Source: Arachis hypogaea (taxonomy: Eukaryota; Streptophyta; Magnoliopsida; Fabales; Fabaceae). From it: a stretch of 64,000 nt of DNA. Location: positions 87,620,693 through 87,684,692 of the forward strand of contig NC_092045.1 in the NCBI RefSeq assembly GCF_003086295.3, written 5' to 3'. Numbering within the stretch: the first letter of the stretch is position 1; each line of letters starts with the position of its first letter. The notes under the pieces were generated by a model. That model was not told the DNA's origin. It did not search any database and saw only the letters and a program-made list of their open reading frames with translations. Position numbers and translations under genes: made by a program. This document shows positions 10,941 to 22,197 of the stretch, in pieces.

Positions 10941-13900
10941 TTAACAACAGCAATGTATTCTGCCTCTGTAGTAGACAAAGCAACACATTTTTGAAGTTGA
11001 GATTGCCACGACACAGCCCCCTGCAAAAGTCATTATATAAGCAGAAGTAGACTTTCTTGAATCTAGATCCCCAGCCATATCTGCATCTGTGTAACCATCC
11101 AACATAGGTTGGCCACTCTCAAAGCATAAACAAACTCTGCAAGTACCATTAAGGTATCTGAGAATCCACTTCACTGCTTGCTAGTGTTCCTTGCCAGGAT
11201 TAGAGAGAAACCGACTCACAACTCCAATAGCATGAGTAATATCCGGCCTAGTGCAAACTATAGCATACATCAAACTGCCAACTGCAGATACATATGGAAT
11301 CTTCTTCATTTCTGCTTTCTCTTTCTCACTTGTAGGACATTGCTGCGAACTCAGCTTGAAATAACTAGCAAGTGGAGTACTAACAGGTTTTGAATTACTC
11401 ATGCTAAACCTCTCTAAAACCTTCTCAATATAATTCTGCTGCGACAACCATAGTTTTCCATTCTTCCTGTCATGAGTGATACTCATGCCAAGGATTTTCT
11501 TTGCAGGACCCAAATCCTTCATAACAAAGGATCTGTTCAAGTCTTTCTTAAGACTTTCATTCTTCTTAATGTCATGACCAACAATCAACATGTCATCAGC
11601 ATAAAGCAAGAGAATTATAAAATCACCATCAGAGAATTTCTTAACATACACACAAGGATCAGAAGAAGTCTTACTATACCCATGACTTTCCATAAAGGAA
11701 TTAAATTTTGTGTACCACTGCCTTGGTGCTTACTTCATCCCATATAAGCTCTTCTTCAACTTGCATACAAGGTGCTCCTTTCCTTTAACCTCGAAACTCT
11801 CTGGTTGCTCCATATAAATTTCTTTATCTATGTTACCGTGAAGGAATGCAGTCTTCAAATTAAGCTGCTCAACCTCTAAATTCAAGCTAGCCGCCAATCC
11901 AAGCACAACTCAAATAGAGGACATCATCACAACTGAAGAGAAATCTCCTCAAAATCAATACCTTTCTTTTGCTCGAAGCCTTTCACAACCAATCGAGCTT
12001 TGTACCTTGGTCGTGAGATATTTTCATCCGCTTTCAGTTTGAACACGCATTTATTCTTGAATGTTCTCTTACCCTTCGGTAACTTCACCAATTCAAACGT
12101 ATGATTCTCATGCAAGTATTTCATTTCTTCTTGCATGGCCTTCAACCAATCTTCTTTATGCTCATCAAACATAGCTTCTTGGTAGCTCTCTGGCTCCCCA
12201 GTCTCAGTGTTCATCACATACTCATGAGGAGAGTATTTCTGAGAAGGATGACGCTCTCTAGTAAATCTTTTCAATTCAGGCTTAACTTGTGGTTCAGGTG
12301 GAACTTCAACATCTGGCACCTCAGGTTGAGGTGTAGGTTCATCATGTAAATCATGACCATCATTATCAAATTGTACATCTCCCCCATCAACAAGAGGTCT
12401 AAGGGAAGGACCAGGTTCATCATTAGCAGAACGTCTAACAGTTATTAGCTTATCTGTTTTTTCAAGATCTTCAATAGTTTGGTCTTCAAGAAAAATCATA
12501 TCTTGGCTTCTAATTATCTTCTTGCTCACCAGATCCTATAATCTGTAACCAAAGTATTCGTGACCATAACCCATGAAGATACACTGCTTTGACTTTCCAT
12601 CAAGTTTAGACCTTTCATCTCTTAGAATGTGAATAAAAGCCCTGCAGTCGAACACTCGCAAGTGACTATAGGAGACATCTTTCTCTCTCCAAACTTTTTC
12701 TAGAACATCAACATCTAGTGGAACTGAAGGAGAAAAGTTGATCAAATCTACTGCAACTCTCATCGCTTCATCCCAAAAGGTTTTAGGCAACTTTGCATGA
12801 GAGAGCATACACCTGACTCTATCATTGATAGTACGATTCATTCTCTCTGCGACTCCATTATGTTGAGGAGTCTTAGGAACCGTCTTCTCAAGCTTGATCA
12901 CATGTCCTTTACAATACTCTTCAAACGGACCCCTGTATTCACCACTATTATCTGTTCGAACACATTTCAATTTCCTTCCTGTTTCTCTTTCAACACTTGC
13001 ATGAAAGTGTTTGAAGATAACGAGTACCTGGTCTTTAGATTTCAAAACAAACGCCCACACTTTTCGCGAATAATCATCAATAAAAGTAACAAAGTATGAT
13101 GCACCACCTAGTGTCTTAGCATCCATAGTGTAAACATCAGTGTGAACTAAATCTAGAACATATGATCTCCTATGAGGTCCAGAACTATGAAATGATACTC
13201 TAGCATGCCTTCCAACAAAACAAGGAGTGCCAGTATTTAAAGTTGTACATTTCACGAGAAGTGAGTGCTTCTTGGCTAAGACACTTAGTCCTTTCTCGCT
13301 CAAGTGACCAAGATGTATATGCCACAAATCAGAAGAGGAATCATCAGCTACATTCATCTCTTCTTTGCACAACTTTGCTTGCAACCGGTAGAGAGTAGTG
13401 AGACTAATGTCTTCTTTAGCAACAATGAGAGCCCTTTGGTAATCTTACATTTTTCACTACCAAAGGAAGTGCAATACCCTTCTTGATCCAATGCCTTCAC
13501 AGAAATAAGATTGAACTGCATATCTGGCGCATGCCTAACATTCTTCAACTGCAATTTGCATCCCATGTTAGTTTCAAGCTACAAACCACCCATACCAATG
13601 ATATCGCACACTCCTTTATCTCCCAATTTGATCTTGCCAAAATTTTCAGAAGTATAGGAAGTGAAAAATTTATGCGTCGGAGTGACATGACATGAGGCAC
13701 CAGAGTCCATAATCCAAAATTTTCTTCTGACTTCTTCATTCAACATGCTCTCTTTAACCATTGCTAACGTCAGCTTCCCATTTGAAGCTGATTTAGTCAG
13801 TCTCACAACCAGAACTTCCCAACTATCAGGCAAAGAGCTCAATAACAACAAGACTTGCAATTCATCATTAAAAGTGATTTCATTATTTGTCAATTGGTTC

Positions 13901-14286
13901 AATGTCTCTTAAAAAAAGCTCAAGTGCTCCGGCATTGATTTACCTTCAATATACTTCATATTGACCAACTTCCTAATCAAGAATGCTTTGTTTTGCACAT
14001 TCTTTCTCTCATATAACTCCTTCAATTTATTCCATATCTTCTCAACATTCCTTTCAGTGTCAACAAGTGGATACACGCTAAGATCAAGCCATTGCCTAAT
14101 CAAAACAATTGCCTTCCGATTCAGCTTCTTCCATTCAACATCGAATTTAGTACCTTTGGATTTATCTCCCTCCACAGGACCATACAAGTCTTTGCTATAC
14201 AACATATCTTCCATGAGGGTCTTCCAAATTGAATAATTTTGAGAATTCAATTTGACCATATTTGGCCCATGAGTATTTTTCTCCAT
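10941..14286 (-). pseudogene. Copia gag-pol polyprotein, broken
   Basis: Reading 14286 downward: gag starts MEKNTHGPNMVKLNSQNYS and hits a stop at 13909-13911, continuing in the same frame from 13902. At about 13710 NEEVRRK joins directly to WIMDSGASCHVTP, the protease active-site region (DSGA), so the CCHC zinc knuckle normally between them is missing. Another stop lies near 13579. A frameshift leads to integrase (13384-12536) with an HLGHLSEKGL segment and THIDDYSRKVW-like core (FIDDYSRKVW, CVRTDNSGEY, QHNGVAERMNRT). RT begins near 12150 (KARLVVKGFEQKKGIDF) and, after further breaks, has the YADD catalytic motif in 11693-11181 (LLLYADDMLIVG). RNase H (YTDADMAGDLDSRKSTSAY) at 11174-10941 ends in a frameshift. 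The protein cannot be made intact. Confidence 0.93.
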
Positions 14287-14314
14287 TTAATCAGCACAGA
14301 GATAAACAACCAAA

Positions 14315-14327
14315 GCTCTAGATACCA
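14315..14327 (-). other. Primer binding site, first copia element
   Basis: On the minus strand TGGTATCTAGAGC lies 3 bp inside the 5' LTR. It matches the usual plant copia primer site TGGTATCAGAGC, complementary to initiator methionine tRNA, with one inserted base. This fixes element orientation. Confidence 0.8.
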
Positions 14328-14330
14328 CTT

Positions 14331-14989
14331 TGTTGGGAAAACTCAACAAAGGTTTAAAACAAGAGCCTGTCTAACAGCAGAAGCACTAGAAATAATTTTT
14401 CCACCACCAGTGCGATTAAATAAGTAATACCAAAGATACTCCAAGTAGCAAATATAATGACAGAAATTAAATCATCAGACATCAGAATTTTAATGTGGAA
14501 AAACTCCCAAAAGATGGACAAAAAACCCACAGGACCTAGTCCGGAAAAATTTTTCACTATCAGAATAATGAGTACACAAACAGTCTTTCTAGTGACACTA
14601 AGGCATCTCAACAATCAACAAAATACATCACCAAAACTGGTGGAATCAACATTAACCCCCACAAAGTGGGTATCTCAAATCAGGCAAAAGAGAAGGCAAT
14701 ACAACTAGCAAGTTATATCCTAATGTTCATTTCTACACCAGGAATAACATACTAAAATTTCATAAGAAATGAAGCGAGTTTATCAATTTAATCGGATCAA
14801 ATTGTAACTGCCCTTTCCCTCAAATTCTTCTCCTCTTCCTCGACGCCGAAGCAGACTTCGTTTGCTTTCTTTTTAAAATTGAAAGAAAGCTCACATACCC
14901 TCTTTCTCTCGGTGGCTTAAAGCCACTTTCTTTCTTTCTTATTTGTTTTTAAAAAACTGTAGGCCTCACTTAGTTGGGACCCACCAACA
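14331..14989 (-). repeat. 5' LTR of the first copia element
   Basis: A 659-bp LTR starting TGTTGGG and ending CCAACA, followed by the GTAAC duplication. It carries the promoter-side copy for the minus-strand element; a TATA element could not be picked out confidently. Confidence 0.93.
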
Positions 14990-15155
14990 GTAACTTAGTG
15001 AATTATTAAATACCAACAAATCTAGGGAGTGGATCCTGTCCATTTTTTTTAACACTTGAGAGAATAAAGTGTGATCTCTCACCTTTAATTCTATAAGTGG
15101 GACCAAAAATAAATAAGAGAGAGAACAATAAAAAATGAGATTAAACACTTGACAC

Positions 15156-15645
15156 CTATGATGCACGGACACTGACATGGACACGGGACACAACACGACA
15201 CGGGACACGCCGACACGCAAATTTTAAAATCTTATAAGACACGGGGACACGCATACATATAAAATATAAAGTATCTTTTAGATAAATTGTAATGATATTT
15301 TGATATTTTACTGATATTAAAATATAAATTAATTTTTTTAATTATTTTTAATGTCTTATTTTAATTATATAAAGTATTTGAAATATTTTTTGTTATAATA
15401 AATAATAATATATACTATATCAAAATTTATTTTAAAAATATATTTTAAGAATAAAACTGGACACGCTGACATGTGATGGTATTTAGGTGTGTCCAAATGT
15501 GTCCGAAAAAGAACTTTTTATTTTTTATTAAGACACGGTTTGAACACAGCAGACACGCGTGTCGGATAAGTATTGGTGAGTGTCGTATCCGAAATGTATC
15601 CGACACATGAACACAACAACTCAACAAAGTGTCCATGCTTCATAG
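15156..15645. mobile_element. 490-bp TIR element rich in GACACGG words
   Basis: The left end CTATGATGCACGGACAC and the reverse-complemented right end CTATGAAGCATGGACAC differ at two positions. The flanks carry CTTGACAC (left) and CTTGACAT (right), an imperfect 8-bp duplication, which would fit a hAT-like element. The terminal parts contain repeated GACACGG / CCGACACG words and the middle is AT-rich. No coding. The family appears to be the common plant repeat with GGACACGACACG ends (recalled, not searched). Confidence 0.7.
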
Positions 15646-15742
15646 CTTGACATCATCTAATTTTTTTTTCACTAAAAAAAAATCCACTTCCTTGTGGTTA
15701 GTAATATTTTTATTTTTCCACAACTAAGGTGGTGTTCCAAGT

Positions 15743-16165
15743 TGTTCAGTTGAACGGTTACCGGACGATTCGGGTGGATATTTGAGGAGGTGGGAACGCT
15801 TCAATCGCGGTTGTGCTGGGATCAGATCTGCCGGGTAGCCGAGCTCTCGTTGCGGAAGGAAAGAGGGGGTGTCACCTGCAAAGACACTCCGACGCTCTAG
15901 TCAGCTAGTATGCAGGTGAGGAATGGGTTAGGTGGAATGCGTGACGTACCTCGTGGGAGGGTAGGACCCCTTCCTTATATACCATGTCAGGTGTGGATCC
16001 CAAAAGGGCAGAACCCACCTTCTTCGAAGCTTCCTTGTACAGCTGTGGTGGCCAGCTATCCCGGAAGGTTGTGCGGGTAGGGCAAGGGTGCGTCATCTGA
16101 CCGTTGAGGTCGGGTGGTGATCGGGTCGGGTAGGCCCAAGTTCTTTCTTGGGCCAGGCCGTAACA
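15743..16165 (-). repeat. 3' LTR of the Tat-type element
   Basis: A 423-bp LTR, GC-richer than its surroundings, starting TGTTCAGTTG and ending GGCCGTAACA on the plus strand. It is flanked by CAAGT outside and, inside, by the GGGGG-rich polypurine tract read on the minus strand. TATATA at about 15975 (TTATATACC) may be its core promoter. Confidence 0.9.
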
Positions 16166-16817
16166 GTGCCCCCGATACGTGAGCAACAGTCGTGTGGGCT
16201 GTTGGTGACGCGACATTCCTGACCTCATGTGTTGTCGCCAGCTCGGCCGTCCGTGGAGGGGACGTGCCTCTTGCGCACGTGTTTGTTTGTTGCTGGGGCG
16301 ATTAGTTACCGCCTCGTTTTCCGCGCGGAGCATTAAATGCTCATAATGGGTTTAAAATCCTTTATGCAAAGACTAATATGCCCCTCGACTTTCGCGCTCC
16401 TTTTGGTGGTGGTTTTAAAACTGTCTTGCAGCGCCTTTGGGATCCATTTGATGATTATCTCTCCGCTTCTGATTCTGCCAACCTCCATCTTCCTCTCCCT
16501 CTTTAGTTCCCGAGCCTCGTTGTTGCTTTCCTTTCAAATTTTTGCTATCAGTGCAGGTAATTTCTCTTGTCTTCTTGTTATTTGTTGCCTCTCTGCTATT
16601 ATCTCCTTTTTTGTGCATGCCGTATGTTTATCTTGCATGGTGGCTGATCTCAGGTCCTAGGTGTGTTAGGGGGATTGCCATTCTAGAGTAACTTCGTTTG
16701 GGTCTTATCGTTTTTAATCGTGTTTAGCCTTAGTTGTGGAATAGGCTGAGTGTAGCTTCTGTATTCTCTCCGAGCACCCGACCTCTTAGACTGACTGGAT
16801 GGTCCCCCCATGTAGGT
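16166..16817 (+). promoter_or_regulatory. Leader/promoter region of the antisense ORF
   Basis: This stretch separates the 3' LTR from the antisense ORF. It contains pyrimidine-rich exon-like DNA and a GTGCAG|GTAATT word near 16553-16562 that could be a splice donor. CCATGTAG|GT just before the first ATG at 16818 could be an acceptor, so an upstream non-coding exon is possible. This is inference from splice-like words only. Confidence 0.35.
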
Positions 16818-18655
16818 ATGGCTCGCACCGCCTCCCGGGCTTCCCCTTCTCCCGCGGCGTACGACCCCTACGCCTAGGTTGTTTCTGATGTAAGGGACTC
16901 CCCCAATCAAATGGGCGAGGAGGATCTCACCGAGTTCCGTCAAAACGAGTACTTATGCGGAGGAACCGACGAGGAGTCCAACTACGACGTCTTCGTCCCG
17001 GCTCCTCACGAACGCTTGTACGAGCTGAACTTCCACGCTCCCCGAGTTGCCGATTGGATTTGGTTCTACAAATCCATGTTTACTCAAGTGGGGGTCCGTA
17101 TTCCGTTTTCCGCTTTCCAAATGGCGCTTCTAGGTCGGGTTTCCGTGGCACCGTCACAGCTGCATCCGAACAGTTGGGCTTCAATCCACTGTTTCGAGAT
17201 GGTTTGTGAATATCTCGAGCTGCCGGTGTCTGTAGATGTTTTTCTTTTCTTTTTCAATCTTACAAACCCTTCGAAGGAAGGGAAACATAAGAAGGGGTTC
17301 ATGTCCTTCCGGTCTGCCCAGGGTCGGAGGATTTTTGGTTTGTTTGAGGACTCCTATCACGGATTTAAAGATAAATATTTCATGGTCCGCCCTGTCAAAG
17401 GTCGTCATTCCTTTTGGTTGTTGTTGGAGGGGGCACGCCTCATCCCGACTTATTGGAGCTTCGGGACGGGGTCCAATGCCTTTGTTAAAGTATCCTACAA
17501 GGGCATGTCTGTGGTGGACAGGAAGATTGCCGATGTGTTACTGGCAATCTTCGGGAGGAATCACGTGAATCCTCACCTCCTCATGGGTGACCGGGAGGCC
17601 GGTCGGAGCTATATTTGTGAGAAGTCTTTACTTGCTTTGTCTTTAGTTTCTTGCTTTTCCTAATATCTCATTGCGACTAACGGACTTCCTTTTCTTGTTA
17701 CAGTGGGAATGTCTGCCGAGATAACGGGTCTCCCTAATTTGTTCCAAACCTTTCTTTGTGCGAGTGATGACGAGGTGGCTAACGAGAAGTCGACCACTCT
17801 TCCGGAGGACAAGGGTACAACTACTTCCGAGCAAGGGACTGTGGTCAGTGGAGTCGGCACCTCGGCCCAGGCTGCCTTAGCTCAAGGTGAAAAGGAAGTG
17901 CACGTTTCCCCCTTCCGCGAAGTGGTCGGGACTGGGGGTTCGACATCCAACCTGGTGGCCGATGATGAGGTGGAGGAGGTGCCCAGCCTCAAGAAGAAGA
18001 GGAGGGTGTCCAGCAGTCCCGAGGGGGTTCTTACGGTGATGGAGAAAAATTTTGATGCCGGAAATTTTATAGATTCTCAGCTGATTCCCGGCACTGAAGA
18101 ACACTTTCATGAGACATCACTTGCCGGGCAAGCGAGGTGGATGTATCGCACCCTCTTGCGCGGTGTAGTGATAGCTCGAAAAGCCGAGTTTGAGTTGTCC
18201 AGGATGGAATCTCTTCACAGGAGGTTGGAGTCTGCTGGAAAGGCTAATAATGAGCTCAAAAGCGAAGTTAAAACTCTCCAGGAGCAGCTCACCCAATCTA
18301 ATGAGAAGCTTGACGTTGCCGAGAAGAAAGCATCTGCTGCTGAGAAGAAGTTGGAAGAGTCGGACGCCACGGTTTCACGTCTTGTTGAGCGGGAGATGAC
18401 TTTAGAGAGTCAGGTTGGCGTGGCGCAAGGGCGGTGGCCGCGTTGGAGAAGGAAAAGCAAGCTGTCGAAGCTGAGCTCGCAGCGTTGAAAACAACGTATA
18501 AAGACGTCGTCAAGCAGGGGAAGGGCGCGATCCTGGCAACCGAGGAGGCCCTTAAAGCTCAGGTCAAAATTGTTGCTCCTGATTTCGACACGTCGGCAAT
18601 TGGGGTCTTCAAGGTGATCAAGGACGGCAAGATCATTGACGTTCCTAAAAAATGA
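16818..18655 (+). pseudogene. Antisense ORF of the Tat element (putative plant transposon protein), broken
   Basis: This ORF runs opposite to pol. An ATG at 16818 opens MARTASRASPSPAAYDPYA, then TAG at 16875-16877; the frame stays open from 16911 onward. The first exon encodes a block like the plant gypsy-type transposon domain (Pfam Transposase_28 as I recall): VGVRIPFSAFQMALLG, LHPNSWASIHCFEMVCEYL, FMSFRSAQGRRIFGLFEDS. An intron of 87 bp is likely at 17617-17703 (GTGAGA...TTACAG), which keeps phase. The second exon has a long coiled coil (about 18190-18560) and ends DGKIIDVPKK at 18655, but a frameshift lies near 18415-18440. Antisense ORFs at this position are known from Tat/Retand elements such as Grande; their function is unknown. 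Confidence 0.8.
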
Positions 18656-19100
18656 TTGCTCTTGTTTTGTATGTAGTTTTTTGGTTGGCCGTTTTGTTTT
18701 GGCTTTGGTGAATAGTTGTTTTACTGGATTGTTTGCCCGTGTTATCATAATTCTTCCTTTTTTTTTATTTGTGCGGTTGTGTTGTCGTTCATATTCACCG
18801 TCATTGGTTTACGGTTGCCATTCGTTTTACCGTATCGATGGTATTCTGGCTAAGCCGGTTGAGCCATGTCGTGGCTTGTTAGTGTAGCCGTTTGCTATTG
18901 TGGTAATTGATGGGCTTCCGGGGTGATCAGTCCCGGGGCCGCACATCGTTGTCGAGTTGTGGGGGTTCGCTTGCGTAGTGGGTTGTCCGGAAAAAATGAG
19001 CAAAAGAAAAGAAACAAAATTTTGCACAAGTATATCTTATTCGGTAATTGCATAAAAGGCCCATAGACCATAACGAAAAGTACAATTCCACGAATTAAAT
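18656..19100. other. Spacer between the two convergent ORFs of the Tat element
   Basis: Non-coding DNA between the end of the antisense ORF and the C-terminal end of integrase on the other strand. T-rich stretches near 18750 may hold the 3' end of the antisense transcript. Nothing else is recognised. Confidence 0.4.
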
Positions 19101-20037
19101 ACTTAGCTCAATTGGTCGGCATGTCGCCTCCTGTGCTAGGAGTAAAACCTTCTCAAGTTGCTCGCGTTCCACGTTCTTGGGACTTCTTTGCCATCGAGCC
19201 TTTCTAACTTGAAAGCGCCTTTACCCATCACTTCTTTGACTCTATAGGGACTTTCCTAGTTTGTTGCCAGTTTGCCCGCTCCCGGGGTCGGTAAGCCGAT
19301 GTCGTTGCGCCTTAGGACGAGATCGTTTGGTTCAAACTCTCTTTTGAGCACTTTGGTGTTGTAGCGTAGGGCCATTCTTTACTTCAGCGCTGTTTCCGTC
19401 AAATGGGCCATTTCTCTGGCTTTGTCTATCAGGTCCTTCTCCACGGCTTCCCTTACTCCTTTCAGAAGTAGTCGCGGGCTCGGTTCCCCGACCTCCACGG
19501 GTATTACCGCGTCTAATCCGTATGTTAGTCGGAAGGGGGTCTCCTTGGTGGAGGACTGTTCGGTTGTTCGGTAAGACCAGAGGACCGAGGCAAGCTCGTC
19601 TGCCCAAGCGCCTTTTTTATTATCCAGTCGCTTCTTAAGCCCTAACAAGATAATCTTGTTCGCGGACTCCACCTGTCCGTTCGTTTGGGGGTGTTCTACC
19701 GACGAGAACTTCTGTCTTATACCAGGCCGGTGAGGAACTCCGTGAACTTCTTGTTGGTAAATTGTGTGCCGTTGTCCGAGATAACGATCTTCGGGATCCC
19801 GAATCGCATTATCACCTGCCTCCACATGAATTTCCTGCAATTTAATGAGGATATGCTGGCCAACGGCTCGGCCTCTATCCATTTGGTGTAGTAGTCAATG
19901 ACGACTATGAGGTACTTGACTTGTCCGGGGCCAACTGGGAAGGGTCCCAAGAGATCGACTCCCCATTGTGCGAATTGTCGGGAGGCCGTTAACAGGCTTA
20001 GCTCGGAGGCTGGTGCCCTGTAAAAACTGGCATTCTC
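19101..20037 (-). pseudogene. Integrase of the Tat element, frameshifted
   Basis: It follows RNase H on the minus strand after a nonsense codon at 20038-20040 in the zinc-finger motif: ...FVKKCTKC then stop, where CTKCQ is expected. The same frame continues with DYYTKWIEAEPL and VISDNGTQFTNKKF (19950-19717), carrying the first two acidic residues of the DDE triad. The rest moves to another frame: VEHPQTNGQVESANKIIL and WADELASVLWSYRTT (to 19379). The C-terminal piece, including GAFKLERLDGKEVPRTWN, is recognisable near 19130-19240. It would integrate cDNA if intact; at least one stop and one frameshift prevent that. Confidence 0.85.
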
Positions 20038-21136
20038 TTAACACTTGGTGCATTTCTTGACGAATTCTTTAGAGTCTGCCATCATTGATGGCCAATAGTA
20101 CCCAGCTCGGATTAACTTTCTTGCTAAGGCTTTGCCCCCTATGTGATGTCCGCAGCAACCTTCATGGACTTTCCTGAGGACGTAGTCCGTCTGGTCGGGG
20201 TGTAGGCATTTCAGTAGGGGCTGGTTGAGCCCTTTCTTGAATAGCTGTCCCTGGATGATCGCGTACTTGGCCGCTTCCCTTCTCAGTTTCGCGGCATCCT
20301 TTTCGTCGTCGGAGAATTTGCCATTTTCTAAGAAGCTGGTGATGGGGTCCAGCCATGAAGAGCCTAGCCTTGATAGGTGCAGGGTGACCGCCGGCTCCCT
20401 CGTCATACCTTGGATGAGAGACCGGTTACCTTCTCCCGGTTTGGTGCCCGCCAGTTTTGATAGGAGATCTGCCCGTGTGTTCCTTTCTCTAGGCACGTGG
20501 TGGATCGTGACCTCCTCATACTTTTGGCTCAGATCCTTGACTTTTTCCAAGTACTTTTGTAATAATGAGTCTCTGGCTTGATAGCTCCCGTTTACTTGGG
20601 AGGTGACGACTTGCGAATCGCTGCATATTTCCAACCTCGTCGCTCCGGCTTCCTTTGCTAGGGCTAAGCCCCCTATGAGGGCTTCGTATTCTACCTGGTT
20701 GTTCGAGACGGGAAATTCGAACCTGATCGACTGCTCGTATATGACTCCAACTGGGCTTTCCAGAATGATCCCGGCGCCCCCGGAGGTCTGGTGGGAGGCT
20801 CCGTCCACGTGGAGCTTCCACCGTGCGCTCGTCTCTTCGGTTGGATCTCCCGTTACTTCTACTAGAAAATCTGCCATTACTTGCGCCTTGATTGCTTGCC
20901 GGGGTTCGTACCGTATGTCATACTGGGAAAGTTCGATGGACCAAGTCATCATCCTTCCCGCCAAATCGGATTTTTGGAGCACTTGTCGGATCCCTTGGTC
21001 CGTTCTTACGACGATCCGGTGACTTTGGAAGTATTGTTTTAACCTCCGTGAAGAGGTCAAGAGTGCCAGAGCTAGCTTTTCCAGTTTGTTGTACCTTAGT
21101 TCTGCCCCTTGTAAGGCTTTGCTCACGAAATAGACT
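20038..21136 (-). pseudogene. RNase H / second RNase H region of the Tat element
   Basis: The open frame begins inside the end of reverse transcriptase: VVYFVSKALQGAELRYNKLE is the RT-linked RNase H, with VRTDQGIRQVLQ. A second, plant-type RNase H follows (WKLHVDGASHQTSGGAGIIL, NNQVEYEALIGGLALA, EICSDSQVV, HVPRERNTRADLLSKLA), the domain acquired in the Tat lineage. The zinc-binding start of integrase (HEGCCGHHIGGKALARKL) closes the frame. There is no start codon of its own. At 21136-21140 the coding DNA runs into LTR sequence, the scar of the deletion. Confidence 0.88.
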
Positions 21137-21542
21137 ACTGGACGGTTCGGGTGGATATTTGAGGAGGTGGGAATGCTTCAATCGCGGTTGTGCTGGGATC
21201 GGATCTGCCGGGTAGCCGAGCTCTCGTTGTGGAAGGAAAGAGGGGGTGTCACCTGCAAAGACACTCCGACGCTCTAGTCAGCTAGTATGCAGGTGAGGAA
21301 TGGGTTAGGTGGAATGAGTGACGTACCTTGTGGGAGGGTAGGACCCCTCCCTTATATACCATGTCAGGTGTGAGTCCCAAAAGGGCAGAACTCACCTTCT
21401 TCGAAGCTTCCTTGTACAGCTGTGGTGGCCAGCTGTCCCGGAAGGTTGCGCGGGTCGGACATGGGTGCGTCATCCGACCGTTGAGGTCGGGTGGTGATCG
21501 GGTCGGGTAGGCCCAAGTTCTTTCTTGGGTCAGGCCGTAACA
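21136..21542 (-). repeat. 5' LTR of the Tat element, lacking its inner end
   Basis: This copy matches 15763-16165 closely. The inner 20 or so bases of the LTR are replaced by RNase H coding sequence. The two sequences share a CCGTCC-like word at the breakpoint, which suggests end joining at short microhomology or template switching. Confidence 0.88.
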
Positions 21543-21547
21543 CAAGT

Positions 21548-22039
21548 TTTATATCGCTCTTAGTCACATTGCCAATATTGGGCTAGAGAAGTAGATTTAG
21601 AAGGGTTAATAGTTTAAAAAATTCAAAAAAAATTATTTTCTCTTTGATCAATTTGGTCATTTAAAAATTAAAAATTTTAAATTAATTTTTAGAATATACA
21701 ATAATAAATTAAATTAATCTTTTTATTATTAAATGATAATACATCATAAAATAATTATAACACATATTATCATCTAACTAATAAAAAGACTAATCAATTC
21801 ATAACTATTCTCAAAATTAATTCAAAACATTTGATTTTTTATAACTGAAGTAAGGCAACAGTAAAAAATATTAAGAATTATTAAAAATTTATTATTTATT
21901 ATTATTATTTAATTATTAATTTAATTTTTTAAATTTAATAATTAAACAATCACTTTATTTTATATTTTTAAATATTAATAATTATTTAAGAATCAAAAAC
22001 AACAAATTCTAATAATGTCTGACTTTTTTGCGACAGTAT
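21548..22039. other. AT-rich DNA without a recognised gene
   Basis: No coding frame, RNA gene or repeat border could be supported between the Tat element and the SINE. Confidence 0.5.
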
Positions 22040-22056
22040 AAATAGTGTATGATATG

Positions 22057-22134
22057 CCAATGAATAATAGTTCAAATGACATAGTCTCTCCATATTCAAT
22101 TAAGAAATTGCGAGTTCGAGTCTTCTATCTTTAG

Positions 22135-22180
<46 letters not shown>
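22057..22180 (+). mobile_element. tRNA-derived SINE with AAAT tail and 17-bp TSD
   Basis: The head resembles a tRNA promoter: an A-box-like TAGTTCAAATGACATAGTC and a B-box-like GAGTTCGAGTC about 30 bp further on, followed by an (AAAT)n tail of about 11 units (22136-22184). A direct repeat, AAATAGTGTATGATATG, lies at 22040-22056 and 22181-22197, as expected for LINE-machinery insertion. The body before the tail is only about 80 bp, at the short end for plant SINEs. Confidence 0.82.
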
Positions 22181-22181
<1 letters not shown>

Positions 22182-22197
22182 ATAGTGTATGATATGA

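Larger units (their letters stand above)
9949..14989 (-). mobile_element. Ty1-copia LTR retrotransposon, complete but inactive
   Basis: Two LTRs (9949-10615 and 14331-14989) begin TGTTG and end CAACA, and a 5-bp duplication, GTAAC, flanks the element at 9944-9948 and 14990-14994. Coding order on the minus strand is gag, protease, integrase, reverse transcriptase, RNase H, the Ty1-copia order. A tRNA-iMet-like primer site (TGGTATCTAGAGC) sits at 14315-14327 and a purine tract at 10616-10630. Nonsense codons, frameshifts and a gag deletion make it non-autonomous. Protein similarity suggests the Tork/Tnt1 branch (inference). The left LTR looks more decayed than the right. Confidence 0.95.
15743..21542 (-). 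mobile_element. Ty3-gypsy Tat-type element, internally deleted, with antisense ORF
   Basis: A 5-bp duplication, CAAGT, borders the element (15738-15742 and 21543-21547). The left LTR is 15743-16165, starting TG and ending TAACA. The right LTR aligns base for base from 15763/21140 to 16165/21542 with roughly 20 substitutions and no gap seen. On the minus strand the right LTR is fused directly to RNase H coding sequence, so primer site, gag, protease and most of reverse transcriptase are gone. A second RNase H-like domain and an ORF on the opposite strand between integrase and the 3' LTR place it in the Tat/Retand group. The purine tract ATCGGGGGCAC abuts the 3' LTR at 16166. Confidence 0.9.
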
